DNA from: Kribbella antibiotica
Lineage (GTDB): Bacteria > Actinomycetota > Actinomycetes > Propionibacteriales > Kribbellaceae
Length of the DNA: 64,000 nucleotides
NCBI RefSeq assembly: GCF_004349055.1
Contig: NZ_SMKX01000008.1
Location: 56,321 to 120,320 of the forward strand
Reading direction: 5' to 3'
In this document: piece by piece, positions 25,615-33,272 of the stretch
How the letters are laid out: every line of letters begins with the position of its first letter
Numbering within the stretch: position 1 is the first letter of the stretch
The notes under the pieces: generated by a model
Told to the model about the DNA's origin: nothing
The model's input: the letters and a program-made list of their open reading frames with translations, nothing else
Database searches by the model: none
Program-made: the position numbers and the translations under genes

Positions 25615-26560
25615 CGTCGTACCGTGCCAGCCATTCCAGGATCGCGCGATTCGTCTCCTCGGGCTTCTCCTGCTGGATCCAGTGCCCGCTGTCGAGGTGG
25701 ATCTCTTCGACGTTGGGCACGAACTCCGCGAGATTCTCGGCCGGGGCCACGGCGTCGCGGTCGCCGTAGATCATGAGGGCGGGCTGGTGGATGATCGGGT
25801 CGACGTCGGCAAGCAGGTGCCAGCCGCGGTCAAGGTTCCGGTACCAGTTGATGCCGCCAGTGAACCTGGACTTCTCGAAGGCTGCGACGTAGACGCCCAG
25901 GTCGCTGTCATTCAGCAGAGGTTCTCCGAGAGCAGTCTCCGCCCGAGCAAGATCGATCATCACCATCCCTGGCCGCGGCTCCTGGCGAGGCTCGTTCTTG
26001 CGGTACAGGTTGCGCAGGAATCGTTCCGGGTTCTCGTCCAACACGGCGTCGGCAACACCGGGCTGCCGGTTGAAATGGACGAAGTAGAAGTCGCTACCGA
26101 GCACCGCTTCCATGAACTCGATCCAGGGCGTCTCTCCGCGCACCTGGTACGGCAGGCTCAGACAGATCACCTTGTTGACCCGCGTCGGATGCAGCAGGGT
26201 GAGACTCCACACGACCATCGCGCCCCAGTCATGCCCGATGAAGATCGCATCCTCGTAGCCATAGTGGTCGAGGAGCGCGACAAGATCGCCAGCCAGATGC
26301 GCGACGTCGTACGCGGCGACCTCGTCCGGGCGGGAGGAGCCGCCGTACCCGCGTTGATTGGGGGCGATGACGTGGTAGCCCGCAGCAACGAGCGCAGGCA
26401 CCTGATAACGCCAGGTGAAGGCGAGATCCGGCCAGCCGTGGCATAGCACCACAAGCTTCCCGGCGTTCTGTCTGCCCGCTTCGAAGACCTCCAGCTCAAC
26501 GCCATTGACGGCGATCAGTGTGGGCTCGGGGAAGTTGGACGAGTTAGTCGGCAAGTTCAT
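25568..26560 (-). CDS. Epoxide-hydrolase-like alpha/beta hydrolase
   Basis: A 330-residue alpha/beta hydrolase. It has the HGWPDLAFTWRYQVPAL motif with the HGxP oxyanion residues, NQRGYGGSSRP, and the nucleophile elbow GHDWGAMVVW with Asp, which marks the epoxide hydrolase/dehalogenase branch. The late LMIYGDRDAVAP strand bears the acid and LDSGHWIQQEKPEE the catalytic His. Probable reaction: hydrolysis of an epoxide through an Asp ester. ATG 26560 has GGGAGG only one base upstream, which is tight; GTG 26590 is the alternative. The spacer upstream contains several ACCGGT words. Confidence 0.88.
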   Translation of the reverse strand: MNLPTNSSNFPEPTLIAVNGVELEVFEAGRQNAGKLVVLCHGWPDLAFTWRYQVPALVAAGYHVIAPNQRGYGGSSRPDEVAAYDVAHLAGDLVALLDHYGYEDAIFIGHDWGAMVVWSLTLLHPTRVNKVICLSLPYQVRGETPWIEFMEAVLGSDFYFVHFNRQPGVADAVLDENPERFLRNLYRKNEPRQEPRPGMVMIDLARAETALGEPLLNDSDLGVYVAAFEKSRFTGGINWYRNLDRGWHLLADVDPIIHQPALMIYGDRDAVAPAENLAEFVPNVEEIHLDSGHWIQQEKPEETNRAILEWLARYDAIRPGLAGGGARLGW

Positions 26561-26662
26561 GCCTCCCACCCAAGTACCAGTACCGGTCACCTCATGACCG
26601 GTATATCCAGCACTGACGTGGCCGGGTGCGATATCGACACCCGCTCCCCTGGCCCTCCAACG

Positions 26663-26698
26663 AAAACAGGTCAGGAGGCGTAATGCCTTCCTGACCTG
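26663..26698 (-). terminator. Rho-independent terminator after tRNA-Ala
   Basis: On the minus strand the arms CAGGTCAGGA and TCCTGACCTG (with GC pairs closing a short loop) are followed at once by TTTT. It lies 12 bases after the 3' end of the tRNA, so it is its transcription terminator. Confidence 0.85.
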
Positions 26699-26710
26699 CT
26701 GTTCTTGCGG

Positions 26711-26783
26711 TGGAGCTTAGGGGATTCGAACCCCTGACCTCTTCCATGCCATGGAAGCGCGCTACCAACTGCGCCAAAGCCCC
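26711..26783 (-). tRNA. tRNA-Ala (anticodon GGC)
   Basis: A 73-nt cloverleaf on the minus strand. The acceptor stem GGGGCUU pairs with AAGCUCC and contains the G3:U70 pair that defines alanine tRNAs. The anticodon stem CUUCC/GGAAG encloses AUGGCAU with anticodon GGC, reading GCC. The T arm is AGGGG-UUCGAAU-CCCCU. The discriminator base is A and no CCA is encoded. A classical terminator follows. Confidence 0.97.
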
Positions 26784-27513
26784 GCGGTGTTCCCTTGCGA
26801 CTCCGAAAGCTTAGCGGATGAAGGGCGGAGAAGAAAAATCGGATACCTGGCTGGGGGTGGTGAGGTAGATGACATGGGTCATCCGGGTGTCGTGCTTGCG
26901 TTGCTGAGCAGGCGAACTGCGTGATGCGAACGACGCGAAGGACAGGAGGTGTGTGCCTGCACCGTTGCCTCGCACGCTCAGCAGATTGCCTGGGAACCCA
27001 CGGGCGACTACTACATGTTCCTACCGACGCTCGTCAGCTGATCAGTCGATGCGGAGCCGATCATCGGAGTCCTGCTGCCGTATAGCGGCAGCAGACTTCC
27101 GTGAACCTGGCACTCGGGTCCTGCGCGGTGCCCGGCGCAGCACGAAGCACTGCAGGTAGTGGCGGCGTCCAGCGCAGGCACGCTGTGCGAACGGCCGCTG
27201 AGGATGCGTTAGGCGACTACCTGCAGTCGCTCGTGCCGCGCTGCAACCAACTCTTCGGTCCATGCGGTCTGCGGGAGCGCGGTCGAGCCGTCGCCGGAGG
27301 CGGGCAAGAGGCTGTCGCCGCGAAGCGGTGTCCGTTGTGCGTGGCGCCGCCCAGCCCAGTTCGTTGGGCCAATGCGGTGGGCGGAACGGCGGCCGCTCTG
27401 TCGCCGCGGAGCGGTGTCCGTTTGTGTCCGGCGCCGAGAGTCAGCCCCGGGGCGACGGGCGCGGGCGTCGTCGGAGGCGACCAAATGGGCTGTCGCCGCG
27501 GAGGGGTGTCCTT
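26784..27513. other. Gene-free spacer of about 730 bases, repeat-rich
   Basis: Upstream of the tRNA and downstream of the phosphatase operon I find no ORF with a family pattern. A 30-codon frame at 26949-27041 follows GACAGG and ends PTGDYYMFLPTLVS, but it has no recognisable relative. The right half holds the inverted-repeat element (27138-27240) and three spaced copies of a 25-base hairpin word (27312-27514). The proximity to a tRNA gene and the clustering of repeats suggest a site that tolerates insertions. Confidence 0.6.
27138..27240. repeat. Imperfect inverted-repeat element, copy 1
   Basis: Exact 12-base arms ACTGCAGGTAGT (27149-27160) and ACTACCTGCAGT (27216-27227), extended outward by GCACGA and TCGTGC with small mismatches, enclose about 55 bases. 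The copy at 48074-48161 shares the right arm almost perfectly and has a similar but diverged loop, indicating a dispersed structured element of about 100 bases. Confidence 0.6.
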
Positions 27514-27514
27514 T
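27312..27514. repeat. Three spaced copies of a 25-base hairpin word
   Basis: Copies begin at 27312, 27398 and 27490 with the core CTGTCGCCGCGGAGCGGTGT. The first has A for one G, and the third has G for one C. Each contains CCGC-GGA-GCGG, a small stem-loop (weakened in copies 1 and 3). Units are 86 and 92 bases apart, and the DNA between also shares GGCGCCG and GGGCCAA-like words, so the whole is a degenerate tandem array. Not coding as far as I can see. Confidence 0.6.
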
Positions 27515-28161
27515 TAGCCCTGGGGGTCGTCGGACATTACTGGTTCGGGGAGGGAGCCTGCGTTCCACTCTTCGATGCGCCAGCCGGTGGCGCGGTTGGG
27601 GAGGAGGGAGACCCAGTTGCAGTTGGAGAGGCCGCCGAAGGCGGGCCAGTGGGGGTCTGGGATGTTGAGGAAGCGGCAGATGCCGACGCGGGCGGCCAGG
27701 CCGTGGGTGGCGATGACGGTGGTGTCGGCGGACTCACCTTGCAGAGAAATGCGGGTGAGGGCGTCGGCGAAGCGGGTGGCTACCTCTTCGACGGTTTCGC
27801 CAGCGGTGCCGCGGCGTTGGGGGGCGCCGGATTTGATGCGGGCGGCGGCCTCGGGGTGGCGGGCGGCTAGTTCGGCCTGGGTGAGGCCGGCCCAGTCGTC
27901 GACGTCGATCTCGCGCAGGGACTTGTCGTACTCGATGTGCAGCCCGGTCAGGACCGCCAGTTCGCCGGCGGTGGCAGCGGCGCGCTGGAGGTCACTGGCG
28001 AACAGGCGGGTGGGAGCCAGGGCGGCCAGGCGGGCGGCGGCGGCGCGGGCCTGGCCGATGCCCACCTCGTCGAGGGGGATGTCGGCCTGGCCCTGGATCT
28101 TGTCGGCCAGGTTCCATTCGGTACGGCCGTGCCGCCAGACGATCAGCCGCCCAGCAGTCAT
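27514..28161 (-). CDS. Histidine phosphatase, probable glucosyl-3-phosphoglycerate phosphatase
   Basis: A 215-residue member of the phosphoglycerate mutase-like histidine phosphatases. It has the phospho-His motif RHGRTEWN (10-17), a second acid/base region LREIDVDDWAGLTQAEL, and the THGLAARV motif with the second catalytic His. In mycobacteria the gene in this position after nadD-rsfS is gpgP (Rv2419c), which dephosphorylates glucosyl-3-phosphoglycerate in polymethylated-polysaccharide synthesis. The same function is inferred from gene order and family but not proved. ATG 28161 overlaps the rsfS stop (ATGA), so it is the last gene of that operon. Confidence 0.88.
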   Translation of the reverse strand: MTAGRLIVWRHGRTEWNLADKIQGQADIPLDEVGIGQARAAAARLAALAPTRLFASDLQRAAATAGELAVLTGLHIEYDKSLREIDVDDWAGLTQAELAARHPEAAARIKSGAPQRRGTAGETVEEVATRFADALTRISLQGESADTTVIATHGLAARVGICRFLNIPDPHWPAFGGLSNCNWVSLLPNRATGWRIEEWNAGSLPEPVMSDDPQG

Positions 28162-28556
28162 TCGGCCGAACCCGAGGCTGTGTCTGAACCGGGTACGTCG
28201 GACGGCAGCTTGATGACTGGGCAGTCGCGCCACAGCCGCTCGAGGGAGTAGAAGTTGCGCTCCTCGTCGTGCTGGACGTGGATCACGATCTCCAGGTAGT
28301 CGAGCAGGACCCAACGGCCTTCGCGGGCGCCTTCGCGGCGTACCGGCTTGATGTCGAAATCGGCGCGGAGCTTCTCCTCGACGGCGTCCACGATGGCGCG
28401 CACCTGGCGGTCGTTGGAGGCGGACGCGACCAGGAAGGCGTCGGTGATGGCGAGCTGCTCGGAGACGTCGAAGGCGAGAACGTTCTCGGCCTTCTTGTCG
28501 TGGGCCGCCTCGGCGGCCGCGGTGAGCAGCTCGATGGCGCGTTCTGAGGCTGGCAT
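28158..28556 (-). CDS. rsfS: Ribosomal silencing factor RsfS
   Basis: A 132-residue RsfS/Iojap protein that binds ribosomal protein L14 and blocks joining of the subunits in poor conditions. Diagnostic parts: KKAENVLAFDVSEQLAITDAFLVASASNDRQVRAIVDAVEEKL, GREGRWVLLDYLEIVIHVQHDEERNFYSLERLWRDCP. The last 20 residues are a low-complexity tail. ATG 28556 lies 8 bases after the nadD stop. Order nadD-rsfS-phosphatase is conserved in actinobacteria. Confidence 0.97.
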   Translation of the reverse strand: MPASERAIELLTAAAEAAHDKKAENVLAFDVSEQLAITDAFLVASASNDRQVRAIVDAVEEKLRADFDIKPVRREGAREGRWVLLDYLEIVIHVQHDEERNFYSLERLWRDCPVIKLPSDVPGSDTASGSAE

Positions 28557-28564
28557 TAACAGTC

Positions 28565-29176
28565 CTAACGGTTGATGTAGAGCTCGCGCTTGGCGATGTA
28601 CTGGACGATGCCGTCCGGGACCAGGTACCAGGTCGGGTTTCCCTTGGCGACCCGGGCCCGGCATTGCGTCGACGAGATCGCCAGCGCCGGAACTTCCAGC
28701 AAGGTGATCCGGTCCATCGGCAGCTTGTCCAGCGGCAGTTCGAGACTTTCGGTTCCGGGCCGCGTACAGCCGACGAACTGCGCGAGTTTGAACATCTCGT
28801 CGACGTCGCGCCAGGTGAGGATCTGGGCCAGCGCGTCGGCACCGGTGATGAAGAACAGCTCCGCGTCCGGATAGAGCGCGGACAGGTCGCGCAGCGTGTC
28901 GATCGTGTACGTCGGCCCGGGCCGGTCGATGTCGACCCGACTGACCGAGAATCTCGGGTTCGACGCGGTGGCGATCACCGTCATCAAATACCGGTCCTCG
29001 GCCGCGGAGACGTCGCGATCGAGCTTCTGCCAGGGCTGGCCGGTCGGGACGAAGATGACCTCGTCCAGATCGAAGTAGGCCTGGACCTCGCTGGCGGCGA
29101 CCAGGTGACCGTGGTGGATCGGGTCGAACGTCCCGCCCATCACGCCCAGCCGGCGGACCCGCTCGACGGCAGTCAT
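28565..29176 (-). CDS. nadD: Nicotinate-nucleotide adenylyltransferase
   Basis: NadD, 203 residues, joins nicotinate mononucleotide and ATP to make deamido-NAD in NAD synthesis. The nucleotidyltransferase motif [17 protein letters not shown] (with T/HxGH) is at 14-31; [10 protein letters not shown] binds substrate; the C-terminal [13 protein letters not shown] corresponds to the ISSTxIR ATP motif. Length is normal. The start ATG 29176 lies one base after the stop of a 51-residue membrane protein gene, so translation is probably coupled. Confidence 0.97.
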   Translation of the reverse strand: MTAVERVRRLGVMGGTFDPIHHGHLVAASEVQAYFDLDEVIFVPTGQPWQKLDRDVSAAEDRYLMTVIATASNPRFSVSRVDIDRPGPTYTIDTLRDLSALYPDAELFFITGADALAQILTWRDVDEMFKLAQFVGCTRPGTESLELPLDKLPMDRITLLEVPALAISSTQCRARVAKGNPTWYLVPDGIVQYIAKRELYINR

Positions 29177-29177
29177 A

Positions 29178-29333
29178 TCAGCTGTGCGGCCGGCCCTTGC
29201 CCATGATCACCGTGACGAGAATCAGCAGGGACAGGACAACGAGGGTGAACCCGCCGTACCACCACGGCGAGATGTGTGAGGCCTCAGCGGCCTCCTCGAG
29301 GGCCGCGAGCTGCGGCACGACAAGGTTCAGCAT
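29178..29333 (-). CDS. Small membrane protein upstream of nadD (51 residues)
   Basis: Reading from ATG 29333 gives a 51-residue protein: [20 protein letters not shown], then a single membrane segment after SPWWYGGF ([16 protein letters not shown]), and a basic end GKGRPHS. Small one-helix proteins at this place before nadD occur in other actinobacteria and have no assigned role. The stop codon is one base before the nadD start, which is strong support for a real gene in the same operon. No strong ribosome site is visible, so the start is less certain. Confidence 0.75.
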   Translation of the reverse strand: MLNLVVPQLAALEEAAEASHISPWWYGGFTLVVLSLLILVTVIMGKGRPHS

Positions 29334-29365
29334 GGTCAGAGCCTATCTCGTGGCCGGACACAGGA

Positions 29366-29401
29366 GCGCGACCGGTGGCTCTTCAGGCCATCCGGTCGCG
29401 C
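29366..29401. terminator. Strong hairpin between two small genes
   Basis: Arms GCGCGACCGG and CCGGTCGCGC enclose a short loop with a further GGC/GCC pair. It lies after the stop (29416) of the 42-residue gene and before the 51-residue gene on the minus strand, so it could terminate the former. A GGTTTTT tract lies on the plus-strand side. Confidence 0.6.
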
Positions 29402-29415
29402 GTGAGGTCGGTTTT

Positions 29416-29544
29416 TCAGTTGCTGCGGGCGTGACGGGTCAGCAGCCGGCGCCAGAGGGACGGCACGGCGGCAGCGCGCTGATACTGCGCAGCGACACGG
29501 TGCATCTCGTCGATGTGGGCACGGGCAACGTCGGGGGTGATCAT
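29416..29544 (-). CDS. Small soluble protein, 42 residues
   Basis: ATG 29544 is preceded by GAAGGAAAC, a good ribosome site. The product starts MITPDVARAHIDEMHRVAAQ, followed by YQRAAAVPSLWRRLLTRHAR. The helix is amphipathic with an Arg-rich end, similar in look to short DUF-type proteins in other actinobacteria. Function unknown. It is divergent from the Lrp gene at 29695 and separated from the next minus gene by a hairpin. Confidence 0.7.
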   Translation of the reverse strand: MITPDVARAHIDEMHRVAAQYQRAAAVPSLWRRLLTRHARSN

Positions 29545-29694
29545 GTTTCCTTCACTGGGTTGTCAGGCTACGGTCGGGGCGGTCCGGCCCCGACATCTCA
29601 AATTGTACGACAATCATCCGGTCCACACAAACGAATTGAAGGCAGATCAGGCGAAGTGCCTACGAATCTGCGGCAAACAGGAGGTTCACCCCGT

Positions 29695-30147
29695 ATGGAC
29701 GTGATCGATCGGCAGCTGATCGAGGCCTTGCGGCTGAACGGCCGCTCCAGCTGGGCGGAGCTCGGCCGGGTGGTCGGGCTGTCCGGCCCGAGCGTCCAGG
29801 AGCGGGTACGGCGTCTGGAAGAGCGCGGCGTCCTCCTCGGTTATCGCGCGATCGTGGCGCCGAGTGAGGTCGGGCTCGGCACGAGCGCCCTGATCGGCCT
29901 GTTCCAGCGCGACGACGTCGAGACCGACGACATCGTGGACCAGGTCCGCGAGATCGCCGCCGTCGAGGACTGCTGGTTCGTCGCCGGCGACCAGGAGCTC
30001 GTCGTGAAGATCCGCGTCGCCGACGTCAGCCAGCTAGAGGCCGTGGTCGGCTCTCTGCGCCGCGTGAACGGCGTGGTCCGCACCCGTACGACGGTCGTCC
30101 TCTCCACACGCTGGGAAGGCCGCCCAGCGCCGCTGCCCGAGGAGTGA
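29695..30147 (+). CDS. Lrp/AsnC family transcriptional regulator
   Basis: A 150-residue regulator: an N-terminal helix-turn-helix (MDVIDRQLIEALRLNGRSSWAELGRVVGLSGPSVQERVRRLEERGVLLGY) and a C-terminal RAM/ACT-like ligand domain (ALIGLFQRDDVETDDIV; VEDCWFVAGDQELVVKIRVADVSQLEAVV). It binds amino acids or related small molecules as oligomer. ATG 29695 has AGGAGG nine bases before it; the longer frame has no homology. The target is unknown, but the divergent small gene at 29544 shares its promoter region. Confidence 0.93.
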   Translation: MDVIDRQLIEALRLNGRSSWAELGRVVGLSGPSVQERVRRLEERGVLLGYRAIVAPSEVGLGTSALIGLFQRDDVETDDIVDQVREIAAVEDCWFVAGDQELVVKIRVADVSQLEAVVGSLRRVNGVVRTRTTVVLSTRWEGRPAPLPEE

Positions 30148-30161
30148 GCCCCGTACGGCGC

Positions 30162-30539
30162 TCACAGCGTCGGGGCGGCCGCCTGATCCTCATGACGAGC
30201 CCGGGCGGCCTCGATGTCGGGGACGTGTTGCTCAGCCCACGCCCGTACGGCGCGGAGCGGGATCAGGAGGGACCGCCCCAACGGCGTCAGCGCGTATTCG
30301 ACATGCGGCGGATTGGCGACGTACTCACGTCGGCTGATCAGCCCGTCGACCTCCAGGGACCGCAGCGTCTCGGTCAGCACCTTTGGAGTGATGCCCTGGA
30401 TGTGCGCCTTCAGTTCGGTGAAGCGACGAGGTCCGTCGGCGAGGGCGTTGACGATGAACACCGTCCAGCGAGCACCGATGCGGTGCAGCACGGTCCGGCT
30501 CGGACAGGTCGCCGCCATCACGTTGTACGCCTTGCCCAT
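30162..30539 (-). CDS. HxlR family transcriptional regulator
   Basis: A 125-residue winged-helix regulator with the HxlR pattern CPSRTVLHRIGARWTVFIVNALADGPRRFTELKAHIQGITPKVLTETLRSLEVDGLISRREY, followed by PPHVEYALTPLGRSL. The single Cys near the N-terminus (Cys12) is at the position used for redox sensing in some members. Start ATG 30539 has GGGAG upstream; an earlier ATG at 30581 would add 14 residues but crosses the operator. Divergent from an SDR gene with the palindrome GATACCGGTATC between them. Confidence 0.9.
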   Translation of the reverse strand: MGKAYNVMAATCPSRTVLHRIGARWTVFIVNALADGPRRFTELKAHIQGITPKVLTETLRSLEVDGLISRREYVANPPHVEYALTPLGRSLLIPLRAVRAWAEQHVPDIEAARARHEDQAAAPTL

Positions 30540-30561
30540 GGCTGCTCCCAGTTCCGTTGAA

Positions 30562-30573
30562 GATACCGGTATC
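30562..30573. promoter_or_regulatory. Palindrome GATACCGGTATC (candidate HxlR operator)
   Basis: A perfect 12-base palindrome in the 79-base spacer between the divergent hxlR-type and SDR genes, with a half-site ATACCG at 30581. Divergent target and a short dyad are typical of HxlR autoregulation. Confidence 0.55.
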
Positions 30574-30618
30574 AAATCCATACCGTGAGACCCGATCCTA
30601 CGAGAGGGAGTGGCGAAT

Positions 30619-31323
30619 ATGGAGCGGATCCTGGTCATCGGCGGTGCACGGGCGCTGGGAGCGGCCGTCGCGCGACGCGCGGTGCAGGACGGGTACGACG
30701 TGGTGATCGGCGCCCGTGACCTGGCGGCTGCCGAGGCACTGGCGGTCGAGCTCGGCGCGACCGCGGTGCGTATCGACCTGCAGGACGAGACGACAATGGC
30801 CGCCGCAGCCGCACTGCTCGCGGACGGCATCGACCACCTTGTGATGACTGGTTCGGCACCGCACGACGTACGGGCTGTCGAACTGGAGCACGACAAACTG
30901 GTGACCGCGTTCACCGCGAAGGTGATCGGACCGATGCTGGTCGCCAAGCACTTCGCACCGGTACTGCGGCCGACCGGGTCGATCGTCGTGTTTTCCGGGG
31001 TCGTCGGCTGGCGCCCAGGCCCCGGCTCGCTCGTGAAGGGCGTGACCAACGGCGCGGTCGAGTACCTCGCTCGCCATCTCGCGGCGGATCTCGCTCCAGT
31101 GCGGGTCAATGCCATTTCGCCCGGTGTCATCGACTCGGGCGCGTGGGACCGGTTGGGCGACGGCAAGGCCGGTCTCCTCAGTAAGAGCGCGGCCGGCACG
31201 CTGGTCGGACGGTCCGGCGAGTCCGACGACATCGTCGACGCGGTCATGTGGCTCCTCCGCGCGGGCTTCATCTCCGGCGAGACGGTCCACCTCGAGGGCG
31301 GTGCTCGCCACAAGACCGCCTGA
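30619..31323 (+). CDS. SDR-like protein lacking the catalytic Tyr/Lys
   Basis: A 234-residue short-chain dehydrogenase-like protein. The nucleotide loop is present (VIGGARALGAAVARRA, near the N-terminus), as are VIGARDLAAAEALA and the RVNAISPGVID motif after the active site. Where the family normally has YxxxK, the alignment VKGVTNGAVEYLARHLA gives Lys and Asn, so the catalytic pair appears replaced; the Ser of VVFSGVVG remains. It may bind NAD(P) without classical SDR chemistry, or use another mechanism. ATG 30619 has GAGGGAG nine bases upstream. It is divergent from the HxlR gene and probably controlled by it. Confidence 0.85.
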   Translation: MERILVIGGARALGAAVARRAVQDGYDVVIGARDLAAAEALAVELGATAVRIDLQDETTMAAAAALLADGIDHLVMTGSAPHDVRAVELEHDKLVTAFTAKVIGPMLVAKHFAPVLRPTGSIVVFSGVVGWRPGPGSLVKGVTNGAVEYLARHLAADLAPVRVNAISPGVIDSGAWDRLGDGKAGLLSKSAAGTLVGRSGESDDIVDAVMWLLRAGFISGETVHLEGGARHKTA

Positions 31324-31343
31324 GGCCCCGCTAGGGTCGGAGG

Positions 31344-32021
31344 GTGAACGCGGTTGAGGTGTGGTGGGCGCGGGTCGATCAGGCTCAGGCGGAGTTCCTC
31401 AATGATCTGAACGCGATCGAGCAGGAGCGGTATGCGCGATACCGGCGTGACGATGACAAGGCCCGGTTCCTGCTGGGAGTGACGCTCGTACGGCGCTTGG
31501 TCGGTGAGCGCATGTCCGTTCCGCCGGCGAGCGTCGTACTGGATCGGTCGTGTCGGGACTGCGGAAAGCCGCATGGCAAGGTGCGGACCGCGGGTGTCGA
31601 GCTGTCGGTGTCGCACTCGGGCGAGTGGGTTGGCTTGGCGATCGGTACGGCGCCGGTCGGGCTGGACGTGGAGCGGATCGACTCGCGGACGGATGTCGAC
31701 GGGGTCGCGGACATGACCTTGGCGCCTGAGGAGCTTCAGGAGCTCAAGCGGTACGACGGGATCGCGAAGGCGCGGGCGTTCACGCGGTACTGGACGCGTA
31801 AGGAGTCGCTGGTCAAAGCCACCGAGGACGGGATCGGCGCCGGACTGTGTGGCGTGGTGGTGAGCTCACCGGATCAGCCAGCCGCCGTGGTGCGGTGGGA
31901 GGGACATGACGGTCCGGCGCAGCTAGTGGATGTCCAGACACCGGACGACGACCACCTGGCGGCTCTGGCAGTCTTGAGTGCCGAGCCGCCCGTCGTCCAT
32001 GTGGATCAGTTCCGGATCTGA
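31344..32021 (+). CDS. 4'-phosphopantetheinyl transferase (Sfp type)
   Basis: A 225-residue Sfp-type enzyme that transfers phosphopantetheine from CoA to carrier proteins of fatty-acid, polyketide or peptide synthases. Seen: [33 protein letters not shown], the Mg-binding [10 protein letters not shown] and the signature [20 protein letters not shown] (WxxKE). No carrier protein or synthase gene is in the window, so it probably serves systems elsewhere. GTG 31344 has TAGGGT six bases upstream, consistent with a leaderless start. Its end overlaps the convergent proA by 16 bases. Confidence 0.92.
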   Translation: MNAVEVWWARVDQAQAEFLNDLNAIEQERYARYRRDDDKARFLLGVTLVRRLVGERMSVPPASVVLDRSCRDCGKPHGKVRTAGVELSVSHSGEWVGLAIGTAPVGLDVERIDSRTDVDGVADMTLAPEELQELKRYDGIAKARAFTRYWTRKESLVKATEDGIGAGLCGVVVSSPDQPAAVVRWEGHDGPAQLVDVQTPDDDHLAALAVLSAEPPVVHVDQFRI

Positions 32022-33250
32022 CCTTCGCCGGTGACGACGTACTTGGTGGACGTCATTTCGGGCAGGCCCATCGGGCCGCGGGCGTGGAGTTTCTGGGTGG
32101 AGATGCCGATCTCGGCGCCGAACCCGAACTCGCCGCCGTCGGTGAAACGCGTGCTGGCGTTGACGACGACCGCGGCCGAGTCGACGGCCTGCACGAAACG
32201 GCGGGCCGCGGCCTGGGAGCGCGTGATGATCGCGTCGGTGTGACCGGAGCTGTAACGACGAATGTGCTGTACGGCGCTCTCCAGCGACTCGACCACCGCG
32301 GCCGACAGGTCGAGTGAGTTGTACTCGGTCCCGTAGTCCTCGTCCGTCGCCGCCACAATGTCCTTGCCCGCAGCAACAACTGTCGGATCACCGTGCACCG
32401 TCACGCCCGCGGAAGCCAACGCAGGAAGGGCAATCGCCAAGAAATCGTCAGCCACTGATGCATGCACGAGCAGCGACTCGGCCGCGTTGCACACACTCGG
32501 CCGCTGCGTCTTCGAGTTCAGCAGGATCTCCAGCGCAAGACCGAGATCGGCGTCAGCATCGACGTACACGTGGCAGTTGCCCACGCCCGTCTCGATCACC
32601 GGCACTGTGGACTCGCTGACCACGGTCTGGATCAGCCCCGCTCCCCCGCGCGGAATCAGTACGTCGACCAGCCCGCGCGCCTGCATGAGCTCCTTCACGG
32701 CAGCCCGGTCCGTCGGCACGCCCTGCACCACGTCAGCCGGCAATCCCACCGACGCTGCGGCATCGCGCAGTACGGAGATGATCGCCACGTTGGACGCGGC
32801 CGCGGACGAAGACCCCCGCAGCAGCACGGCATTGCCCGACTTGAGGCAGATGCCGGCCGCGTCGGCCGTCACGTTCGGCCGGGCCTCGTAGATGATCCCG
32901 ACGACGCCGAAGGGCACGCGGACCTGACGCAGCTCGAGACCGTTCGGCAGCGTGTACCCGCGCACGACCTCGCCGACCGGATCGGTCAGACCGGCCAACT
33001 GCTCCAGCCCTGCAGCCATCCCGTCGACCCGGCCGGCATCCAAAGCAAGGCGGTCGACGGTGGATTCCGGCGTACCGGCCTCGCGTGCCGCCGCGACGTC
33101 GACTGCGTTGGCCGCCACGATCGCGTCTGTGTTCGCCCGCAGCGCGGCCGCCATTGCGTGCAGTGCCGCGTCCTTGGTCGCCCGTGAGGCTTCCGCCAAC
33201 GCGTACGACGCCTCGCGCGCCCGCTGGGCCAGTTCGATGATCTCGCTCAC
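32006..33250 (-). CDS. proA: Gamma-glutamyl phosphate reductase
   Basis: ProA, 414 residues, reduces glutamyl-5-phosphate to glutamate semialdehyde with NADPH, the second step of proline synthesis. Visible: [33 protein letters not shown], the catalytic Cys in [15 protein letters not shown], and the C-terminal [38 protein letters not shown]. Length is normal. GTG start at 33250, 22 bases after proB, so proB-proA is an operon. Confidence 0.97.
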   Translation of the reverse strand: MSEIIELAQRAREASYALAEASRATKDAALHAMAAALRANTDAIVAANAVDVAAAREAGTPESTVDRLALDAGRVDGMAAGLEQLAGLTDPVGEVVRGYTLPNGLELRQVRVPFGVVGIIYEARPNVTADAAGICLKSGNAVLLRGSSSAAASNVAIISVLRDAAASVGLPADVVQGVPTDRAAVKELMQARGLVDVLIPRGGAGLIQTVVSESTVPVIETGVGNCHVYVDADADLGLALEILLNSKTQRPSVCNAAESLLVHASVADDFLAIALPALASAGVTVHGDPTVVAAGKDIVAATDEDYGTEYNSLDLSAAVVESLESAVQHIRRYSSGHTDAIITRSQAAARRFVQAVDSAAVVVNASTRFTDGGEFGFGAEIGISTQKLHARGPMGLPEMTSTKYVVTGEGQIRN

Positions 33251-33272
33251 GGAACCATCCTAGATTCGAGGT

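Noticed and set aside
26949..27041. 30-codon frame ending PTGDYYMFLPTLVS
   Set aside because: The ribosome site overlaps the start codon and no relative is recognisable; mentioned in the spacer entry only.
27312..27514. CRISPR-like array
   Set aside because: Only three units, spacers of 60-70 bases that resemble each other, imperfect repeats and no cas genes.
27262..27870. Gly-rich plus frame across the spacer and the phosphatase
   Set aside because: It is antisense to the histidine phosphatase for most of its length and glycine-rich without motifs.
30162..31616. 484-residue minus frame continuing from the HxlR gene
   Set aside because: Beyond the HxlR start it is antisense to the SDR and transferase genes and rich in Ser/Arg.
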